Assembly (NCBI RefSeq): GCF_003703975.1 | Contig: NZ_QTJY01000003.1 | Location: 186,001-250,000 of the forward strand | Origin: Larkinella soli | GTDB lineage: Bacteria; Bacteroidota; Bacteroidia; Cytophagales; Spirosomataceae | Length of the DNA stretch: 64,000 nucleotides | Direction: 5' to 3' | Part shown: one piece after another, positions 58,597-64,000 of the stretch | Layout: each line of letters starts with the position of its first letter | Position numbering within the stretch: the stretch's first letter is position 1 | Position numbers and translations under genes: made by a program | Notes under the pieces: model-generated | What the model was told of the DNA's origin: nothing | Seen by the model: only the letters and a program-made list of their open reading frames with translations | Databases searched by the model: none

Positions 58597-60753
58597 ATGC
58601 TGAGGCTTTGCTGCACCGTTTTTGTGCTATTGATTTGTGTTGCCTTCCGTTCAATGGTCGGCCCTCCCAACCATTCCGCTTCTCCCCCCAAAGGCGATGC
58701 CGATTCGATTCCCCGTCTGAATAATACCGCTATCCGGCTTGCCTACAATAAGAATTATTCCGGGGCGCTCCAGCTCCTTCAGCGGGCCGCTGCCGCCCGG
58801 CCCTCCGACACCATCCTTTACAACCAGGCCATCGTTCTGAGCCGGCTCAGACGATACGAAGAAGCCGGAAGCCTCATGCAGCAGATCGGCTCTTTCTCGC
58901 AGGCTCAGGCAAACCGGGGCGTTTTTACCTGCATGACGGGCGACGTCAAAGCCGGCCTGGCGATGATGGAGAGTGCCGCCGTCGGGAAGGGCGCCGACCG
59001 CGTGGCTTTCAACCGGGCGGTCGCCTACCTGCACGCCGGCCAGTTTGCGGAAGCGGAGCAGGCGGCCGGTCAGGCGTTGCGCTCTCGCGGCAGCGAACCC
59101 GTTTATCGTCTGGTAAAGGGCGATGCCCAGCTGGGTCTGGGCAAGCATAAGGAAGCCCTGAACACCTATCGGCAGCTCGAAAGACAGGAGAGCCTCGCCA
59201 CGGTTCTGCCGGTTCGGATCGGAAACGCCCTGCTCGGCCTGAAAGAGTATGAGGAAGCCGCCGAACAGTTCGAATCCTACCTGCTCTCCGGAGACCGGAC
59301 GTTTCAGGCTTCGGCCCGCTACGGACTGGCCAACGCGTATTACGGCCGGAAGGAATTTGCCAAAGCCGTCGCTGAATACCGCCGGGCGGTTCAGTTTCAG
59401 CCCACCTGGGTGCAGGCCCGCACCGGGCTCGGCAATGCGCTCTGCTCCACCCGCGACTACCGGTCGGCCCGCATCGAATACGAAGCCGCCCTGGTCGTCG
59501 ATCCGGAAAATCAGGCCGCCCACCTCGGGCTCGGGGTAGTGAGCCACCGTCAGGGTCTGTACGAACAGGCGATGGAGCATTTTTTGCAGGCGCCCGACCT
59601 GTTCGACGCCAAAAACGCGGACCTTGCGGACTGCTTCCTGAGCCGGGGACTTACCTATCTGGCCCTCAATCGTCTGGATTCGGCCTTAGTCAATTTTGCC
59701 GTGGCGATGCGTCTCGACAAAAAACATCCGGCGGCCTATGCGGGGGCCAGCGAGGTATACCGCAAAAAGGATAGCTTTCGCTATACGCTGGAATACCTTG
59801 AAAAAGCCATCCGGCTGTCGCCCCAGAACGACCGGATGCTGACCAATAAAGGGAATATGTATCTCCGGGCGGGCAACATGGAGGAAGCTTACGCCAACTT
59901 CTCCTGGGCACTGAACCACAACGCCCGGAACGTCAACGCACTGAACGGCCTTTCCATCGCCCTGCTGGAGAAAGACCGGATCGAGGAGGCCGAGCTGGTG
60001 CTGGACAGTCTCATCAACCGGGGCAACCACAAATCGTTTCTCTATAACAACCGGGGCATCGTCCGCTCCTACCTGGCGCTGAAACACGAGAAGCACCGGG
60101 ATGTGAATCAGGCCAAACAATTTTATTACCGGGCCATCCGGGACTACGAACGCGCCCGGGATCTCGACTCCACCCACAAGACCTACTACAATAACCTGGG
60201 GAACGTCTACAAGAACATTCAGGAGCAGGCGAAAGCCGTCAAAAGCTACCAGGGGCATCTCGACCGCAGCGCCATCAACAACATGGGGGTGCTGTTCGCC
60301 AGCAACGGCAAACCCGATCTGGGACGGCACTACCTCAACATCGCCATCTCCCTGGATTCGGCCAGCCTGGTCTACAACTACAACCGTTTCAAGATATACC
60401 GGGAATTTTTCAAGGATTCGCTGGCGCACCGGCCCGACCTGCTCCGGGCCGAGCAGCTGATGCCGTCCACCTCCATCAGCTCCAAATACAGCAAGGACGG
60501 CTACATCAACATTTACCTGTACGACTACGATTTCGAACGGTATGAATTTCCGGGCGACCACTTCTTCCCGATCCAGACTGATGCCCCCGTTCCGCCGGAT
60601 TACCGGCCGCTCGACGACCTGCTGTCGATGGAAATTCGCCCGGATCGGGCCGGCGCCCGGGTGGCCGAGCCGGTCCGTGTGGTAACAAAACGGATGCCCA
60701 AAGCCCGAAAATCGCGGATGGCCGGAAGTACGAAGTGCCCAAAGATCATTTAA
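58597..60753 (+). CDS. Tetratricopeptide-repeat protein (718 residues), probably exported
   Basis: A hydrophobic leader (LCCTVFVLLICVAF) precedes about fifteen TPR motifs running to around residue 560 (for example YEEAAEQFESYLLSG, AVAEYRRAVQFQPTW, QAKAVKSYQGHLDRSAINNMGVLFASNGKPDLGRHY). The final 120 residues are not TPR: a Tyr/Phe-rich stretch (YINIYLYDYDFERYEFPGDHFF) and a basic tail. It is a scaffold for protein-protein contact, perhaps in the periplasm. No partner is encoded directly beside it, though an EEP-family gene follows. Confidence 0.85.
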   Translation: MLRLCCTVFVLLICVAFRSMVGPPNHSASPPKGDADSIPRLNNTAIRLAYNKNYSGALQLLQRAAAARPSDTILYNQAIVLSRLRRYEEAGSLMQQIGSFSQAQANRGVFTCMTGDVKAGLAMMESAAVGKGADRVAFNRAVAYLHAGQFAEAEQAAGQALRSRGSEPVYRLVKGDAQLGLGKHKEALNTYRQLERQESLATVLPVRIGNALLGLKEYEEAAEQFESYLLSGDRTFQASARYGLANAYYGRKEFAKAVAEYRRAVQFQPTWVQARTGLGNALCSTRDYRSARIEYEAALVVDPENQAAHLGLGVVSHRQGLYEQAMEHFLQAPDLFDAKNADLADCFLSRGLTYLALNRLDSALVNFAVAMRLDKKHPAAYAGASEVYRKKDSFRYTLEYLEKAIRLSPQNDRMLTNKGNMYLRAGNMEEAYANFSWALNHNARNVNALNGLSIALLEKDRIEEAELVLDSLINRGNHKSFLYNNRGIVRSYLALKHEKHRDVNQAKQFYYRAIRDYERARDLDSTHKTYYNNLGNVYKNIQEQAKAVKSYQGHLDRSAINNMGVLFASNGKPDLGRHYLNIAISLDSASLVYNYNRFKIYREFFKDSLAHRPDLLRAEQLMPSTSISSKYSKDGYINIYLYDYDFERYEFPGDHFFPIQTDAPVPPDYRPLDDLLSMEIRPDRAGARVAEPVRVVTKRMPKARKSRMAGSTKCPKII

Positions 60754-60759
60754 TGGCCT

Positions 60760-60767
60760 TATCTTTG
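60760..60767 (+). promoter_or_regulatory. Perfect -7 element before the EEP-family gene
   Basis: TATCTTTG (60760-60767) matches the Bacteroidota -7 consensus TAnnTTTG. No clear -33 TTTG is found 19 bases upstream. It lies about 30 bases before the TTG start at 60799, supporting that start. Confidence 0.5.
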
Positions 60768-60798
60768 CGCTGAATACTACCTGAAAGTCAAAGAAATC

Positions 60799-61797
60799 TT
60801 GAGAACGAGAACGGCTCATTCCCGCCCGCCGGTTTCCCGCCGATCGTCCAAACGGACCCTTAGCCCGCTCCGATCTGTTCTGGCCCTCGGAACGTGGGGC
60901 CTGCTGGCGGCCTCGCTGATCGGCTTTCTCGGCCGGACCTGGTTTGTCTTCGAACTGGCCAGCCATTTTCCGGTTCAGTACGGGCTGGCGGCCGGGGCGG
61001 CCACCCTCTTCTGGCTCCGAAAAAGCCGGCTGATGCTGGCCGTGTCCGTCGGGGTGCTGGTCTGGTCGGGCATTCAGGTGCTGCCGTGGCTGATGGCTTC
61101 CCCCCCTCCGGCCCCGGAGAAGCGGGACTTTAGAGTGCTGCATTCCAACGTCTTCTTCGTCGAACATGATACCCGCCGGGTAGTCGCCCTCATTGAAAAA
61201 GAGCAGCCTGACCTGTTCGTGCTGCACGAGATGATCCCCAAAACCATCCGGAAAATCGACCGGGCCACGCGGGCAAAATACCCCTATCAGTTCAGCACCT
61301 GGGCCAAAAATGAGTGCTACATCCTGGTCGGAAGCCGGACGCCGATCCGGATCGACAGGAAGGCCTGGCTCGAAAACCGGACGATCCATTACCGCACGAT
61401 CCTGAACGGCCGGCCCCTCCACTTCATCACCGTGCATCCCCGCACCCCGACGGTCGGCTGGTGGTTCCGGGAGCGCAACGAGCAGCTGGCTTACGTGGCC
61501 GGTCTGGCCCGCCGGCAACGGGAGCCGACCCTCCTCATCGGCGATTTCAACACCTCGGTCTGGTCGCCGATCTATCACGATCTGATCCGGGTTTCTGGCC
61601 TGAACGCCTGCCGATGGGGCTACGGCCTTGCCCCGACCTGGAACAACCTGACCGGCATCCCGCTGCTGATGATCCCCATCGACCATGCCCTGATCAACGA
61701 CGGTCTGCAGACGGTAGGGTTCCGGACGGAAGACCTCCCGAAATCCGATCACAAATCGCTGGTGGTCGATCTGGCCTTTCGGAAGGATCACAACTAA
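60799..61797 (+). CDS. Membrane-anchored endonuclease/exonuclease/phosphatase-family protein
   Basis: The 332-residue protein has two or three N-terminal membrane helices (about 28-95), then an EEP fold: VLHSNVFF, the metal glutamate in FVLHEM, TVHPRTPTVGWW, LIGDFNTSVWSP, IPIDHALIND and SDHKSLVVDL. All the core active-site motifs are present, so phosphodiesterase or nuclease activity is likely. The gene has no early ATG; TTG at 60799 is the best start and is preceded by a perfect -7 element. It begins 45 bp after the TPR gene. Confidence 0.82.
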   Translation: MRTRTAHSRPPVSRRSSKRTLSPLRSVLALGTWGLLAASLIGFLGRTWFVFELASHFPVQYGLAAGAATLFWLRKSRLMLAVSVGVLVWSGIQVLPWLMASPPPAPEKRDFRVLHSNVFFVEHDTRRVVALIEKEQPDLFVLHEMIPKTIRKIDRATRAKYPYQFSTWAKNECYILVGSRTPIRIDRKAWLENRTIHYRTILNGRPLHFITVHPRTPTVGWWFRERNEQLAYVAGLARRQREPTLLIGDFNTSVWSPIYHDLIRVSGLNACRWGYGLAPTWNNLTGIPLLMIPIDHALINDGLQTVGFRTEDLPKSDHKSLVVDLAFRKDHN

Positions 61798-61859
61798 ATC
61801 TTGCTTTTGTCTTATAAAATGCAGTAACTTAGGCTATTGTCACCAAATCGGACATAGTT

Positions 61860-62291
61860 ATGAACATGCTGCATCGAATTGAGCACTGGGGCGATACGCA
61901 TCACCCCGCCTGGACCGACGCGCTTCGTATCATGCTGGGAATCATCCTGGTCTTGAAAGGCATCAGCTTCATTGGAGACACCGAGTATCTCAACGCTCTG
62001 GTCGGCAGACGGCTTCAGGTCGTTCCGGTCTTTCTGATTCACTATGTGGCCTTCGCCCATCTGGTGGGGGGTCTGCTGATCGCGGTGGGTTGCCTGACCC
62101 GGCTGGCAGTTCTGGTGCAGCTGCCGATTCTGATCGGGGCCGTTTTTTTCGTCAATATCAGCCGTGGTTTTTCGGCCCTCAACTCCGAGCTGTGGCTGTC
62201 GCTGATCGTGCTGGGTTTGCTGCTCATGTTCCTGGTGCTGGGCTCCGGTAAGTTTTCCATGGATGAGTCCATGCGCCGGAATGCCCACTGA
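61860..62291 (+). CDS. DoxX-family membrane protein
   Basis: The 143-residue protein has four membrane helices in the DoxX pattern (DALRIMLGIILVLKGISFIGD, HYVAFAHLVGGLLIAVGCLTRLAVLVQLPILIGAVFFVN, LWLSLIVLGLLLMFLVLGSGKFSMDE). It is a second DoxX protein in the window, clearly different from the one at 42592. It stands alone with its own upstream region. Confidence 0.85.
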   Translation: MNMLHRIEHWGDTHHPAWTDALRIMLGIILVLKGISFIGDTEYLNALVGRRLQVVPVFLIHYVAFAHLVGGLLIAVGCLTRLAVLVQLPILIGAVFFVNISRGFSALNSELWLSLIVLGLLLMFLVLGSGKFSMDESMRRNAH

Positions 62292-62333
62292 AATGCAGAC
62301 TGGACGGCCCGGCAGCAGCGAAATAACAGAATG

Positions 62334-62411
62334 AATGGTTGAATGGTGCGCTGCTATTCTCGAAACGGCAAAGCACATTCAGTCACTCAATTATTCAACC
62401 ATTCAACCATT
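62334..62411. repeat. ATTCAACC repeat with 14-bp inverted arm
   Basis: AATGGTTGAATGGT (62334-62347) is the exact complement of ACCATTCAACCATT (62398-62411), with a 50-base loop. The right arm is made of the 8-mer ATTCAACC in tandem. The remainder of the 208-bp gap between genes holds nothing recognised. Confidence 0.55.
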
Positions 62412-62499
62412 TCCCTGCTGAGGAATAATTTGCCGTTTTTTCAAACAGAACCCGCAAAGTCAGGGTTAAACTCTGACCAGAACCAAATTTATCAACGTT

Positions 62500-62688
62500 A
62501 TGGCTAATAAAGATTTGGAGAAAGCGGCAGAGACCTTATCCACCCCGAAAGTGGGCAATGATGCCAACAACGGTGCCCAGCACGGTTCTACCGGCGGCCG
62601 CCGGGGTACGTCCAAAACCAACGGCAACAAAGGCCCCCGCAGCGGTGGCGGCTCTACGGGCGGTACCAAAGGCGGTAGCCACAGCTAA
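62500..62688 (+). CDS. Small Gly/Ser/Lys-rich hydrophilic protein (62 residues)
   Basis: The short protein is highly hydrophilic: an acidic start (ANKDLEKAAETLS) and a Gly/Thr/Lys-rich remainder (STGGRRGTSKTNGNKGPRSGGGSTGG). It looks intrinsically disordered and resembles small stress-related proteins, though no family was recognised. A similar tiny protein follows 22 bp downstream and the pair ends at a strong terminator. Confidence 0.65.
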   Translation: MANKDLEKAAETLSTPKVGNDANNGAQHGSTGGRRGTSKTNGNKGPRSGGGSTGGTKGGSHS

Positions 62689-62710
62689 GTTCACCTAATC
62701 GGAAGGCGAC

Positions 62711-62881
62711 ATGGAAATGTGGGTAAGACAGCTTTCCCCGAACAGCGGAAAGCAGGGAGGTTCGTCGGAACAACACGCGGAAGCAGGTCGGAAAGGAGGC
62801 CGAAACAGCACGGGTCCCAAGAAAAAAGCCGGACCCGATGACGCCAGGCACAACAATCCCGGACGGCCGAAAGGGTCCTGA
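62711..62881 (+). CDS. Small basic KGG-like protein (56 residues)
   Basis: The ATG at 62711 starts a 56-codon frame, MEMWVRQLSPNSGKQGG then SSEQHAEAGRKGGRNSTGPKKKAGP and GRPKGS. The AEAGRKGG segment resembles the KGG motif of stress-induced Con-10-like proteins. Composition matches the preceding 62-residue protein (Gly, Lys, Ser, Asn). It is very short, but the frame is tight between the neighbour and a terminator. Confidence 0.5.
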   Translation: MEMWVRQLSPNSGKQGGSSEQHAEAGRKGGRNSTGPKKKAGPDDARHNNPGRPKGS

Positions 62882-62947
62882 CGCTGATTTCGTTCACGCT
62901 GAACCAACGGTCGGATCACGACCGATCAGGGTTGATAAAACCCGTCA

Positions 62948-62979
62948 AAAAAGGCCGATTCGCAGGAATCGGCCTTTTT
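62948..62979. terminator. Bidirectional rho-independent terminator
   Basis: AAAAAGGCCGATTC (62948-62961) and GAATCGGCCTTTTT (62966-62979) form a perfect 14-bp stem with a 4-base loop. Poly-A on one side and poly-T on the other let it serve both the rightward small genes and the leftward radical SAM gene. Confidence 0.85.
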
Positions 62980-62980
62980 G

Positions 62981-64000
62981 TTAAAAAATATATCGGATGT
63001 CGCACCAGGGGATTTCGTCGGCAATCAGCCCTTCGAACACCCGGATCATCTTCGACTTGAGCTGGTGATCGTAGCGGATGTTCCAGCCCCCGAACTGGCT
63101 GCGCTTGTTCTCCTGCAGCTCGGGCACCCAGAGCAGTTCCTCCGCTTTGGGGTTAATCGCCAGGTTGGCCTGATGCTGCCACTGGTTGTGGGTCAGGAAA
63201 ATCACTTCGCATTTCAGCTGCGCCTTCACCTCGGGGCGCAAAGCCGCATTCAGTTCCCGGAACAGTTCCCGGTAGTCTTCGCGCCACTGCTTGCCCTCGT
63301 AGACGATCACCGGGGAGAAGTTGACGTGTACCTCGTAGCCGGCGTCATAAAAATCGTTGATGGCCGCAATCCGCTTCTCGATGGAGTCGGTCCGGACGTC
63401 GACCAGTTTGCTGACCCGCGACGGCATCAGGCTGAACCGGATGCGGATCTTCCGCTGCGGATCGAAGTCGAGCAGGTCGCGGTTGACGAACTTAGTGGCG
63501 AAGGTGGCTTTGGCGCGGGGGTGGTCCCGGTAGAACCCGAACACTTCCCTAACACCGTTAGATAAGCTGAAATCCACCGAAATATCGGAATTACAACCGA
63601 TGTCGTAGGTATGAAAAACCGGGTCGGTCTGGTTGGGCGTCTTGGGCCAGGGCAGGCTCATGACGTGGCTGTCTACGGCCGAATTGATTTCGTCCACGTT
63701 GGTGAACAGCGTAATGGGATTCACCTTCTTGTGCCGGTCGACGTAGCAGTAGGCGCAGCCGCCGAAGCAGCCGTTGGCCAGGCTGGGGGAAATATAATCG
63801 GAAGAACGACCGCTCCACCGGCATTCGAGGGTTTTGAGCCGGCCCAGCACGAGCACGTCCGATTTGACGCGGAAGTGATTCATGCCCAGTTCGGGCAGCC
63901 GGTTATGCTGCCGCACCTCCATCATCTCGGCATCCGGGTACTGCTCCAGCACCGCTTCTCCGCGCTCGTTCATGGCGTCGGCGGTGTAGAGAATGATCTT
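62981..64000 (-). CDS. Spore photoproduct lyase-like radical SAM protein, 5' end outside the window
   Basis: The reading frame runs off the window edge with KIILYTADAMNERGEAV, matching SPL-family N termini, so the visible ATG at 63973 is internal. The radical SAM cluster motif is CFGGCAYC (C-x3-C-x2-C). SPL-like conserved blocks follow: SPSLANGCF, HTYDIGCNSDISVDF, FATKFVNRDLLDF, RIRFSLMPS, DAGYEVHVNFSPVIVYEG. In non-sporulating Bacteroidota the repair role is unproven. It ends just after a bidirectional terminator. Confidence 0.88.
   Translation of the reverse strand, partial: KIILYTADAMNERGEAVLEQYPDAEMMEVRQHNRLPELGMNHFRVKSDVLVLGRLKTLECRWSGRSSDYISPSLANGCFGGCAYCYVDRHKKVNPITLFTNVDEINSAVDSHVMSLPWPKTPNQTDPVFHTYDIGCNSDISVDFSLSNGVREVFGFYRDHPRAKATFATKFVNRDLLDFDPQRKIRIRFSLMPSRVSKLVDVRTDSIEKRIAAINDFYDAGYEVHVNFSPVIVYEGKQWREDYRELFRELNAALRPEVKAQLKCEVIFLTHNQWQHQANLAINPKAEELLWVPELQENKRSQFGGWNIRYDHQLKSKMIRVFEGLIADEIPWCDIRYIF

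Noticed and set aside
59686-61791. A 701-codon minus-strand open frame
   Set aside because: It is antisense to the TPR and EEP-family genes, which have recognisable domains; the frame has none.

Overview
The window looks like chromosomal DNA of a GC-rich Bacteroidota, most likely an environmental Cytophagales (Spirosoma/Larkinella-like). This rests on protein content (PafA-type phosphatase, DUF1080 and GH20 enzymes, MacB/FtsX-type permeases, LytS/LytTR pairs, DUF4097 proteins) and on a promoter matching the Bacteroidota TTTG-N19-TAnnTTTG pattern. No rRNA, tRNA, insertion sequence, integrase or CRISPR array was recognised by eye. Coding density is high and most long antisense reading frames are GC-rich shadows.

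Layout. 0-6.2 kb: a glycerophosphodiesterase, an AT-richer DUF6922/AbiEii toxin-type locus whose toxin is broken, a DegT/DnrJ-type aminotransferase, a large GH67-like secreted enzyme, a repeat island and a DUF1080 enzyme. 6.4-12.9 kb: a TetR regulator and an RND efflux operon (outer-membrane factor, adaptor, pump) ending in an acyl-carrier-protein gene; 13-bp tandem repeats lie before both transcription units. 13-24.7 kb: an AraC/XylR-type regulator, a DUF2652 protein, and a hexosamine-type module (GH20 hexosaminidase, ROK kinase, sugar MFS transporter; divergent DUF5009/HGSNAT-like protein, metallophosphoesterase and a second GH67-like enzyme). 24.7-36.8 kb: a divergent carbohydrate locus. 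Leftward are an HpcH-type aldolase, a 712-residue membrane protein of unknown function, a Gfo/Idh/MocA oxidoreductase and a PafA-type phosphatase. Rightward are a DHDPS/NAL-family lyase, an SSS symporter, an HPS/KGPDC-like enzyme, a medium-chain dehydrogenase, an SDR and a sugar isomerase.

36.8-44.7 kb: an FtsX/MacB-type permease with a LytTR/LytS two-component pair, an MFS exporter with DoxX, a glyoxalase-fold dioxygenase and a single-domain response regulator. 44.8-52.3 kb: a strip of small unrecognised genes mixed with an XRE-S24 regulator, a short GH20-like enzyme, GtrA and a secreted xylose-isomerase-like protein. 52.3-55.1 kb: an ECF sigma factor, an anti-sigma-like HEAT-repeat protein and two DUF4097 proteins. 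55.2-64 kb: a DNA/RNA non-specific endonuclease, an orphan LytS-type kinase, a TPR protein, an EEP-family protein, DoxX, two tiny Gly/Lys-rich proteins and a spore-photoproduct-lyase-like radical SAM protein cut by the window edge.

The most interesting features are the kinase-less divergent sugar locus with its unknown membrane protein, the paired GH67-like enzymes, the ACP in an RND operon, the tandem TetR-type operators, and several intergenic repeat families, one of which flanks the dehydrogenase gene in inverted orientation. Functions are inferred by reading motifs; no searches were run.
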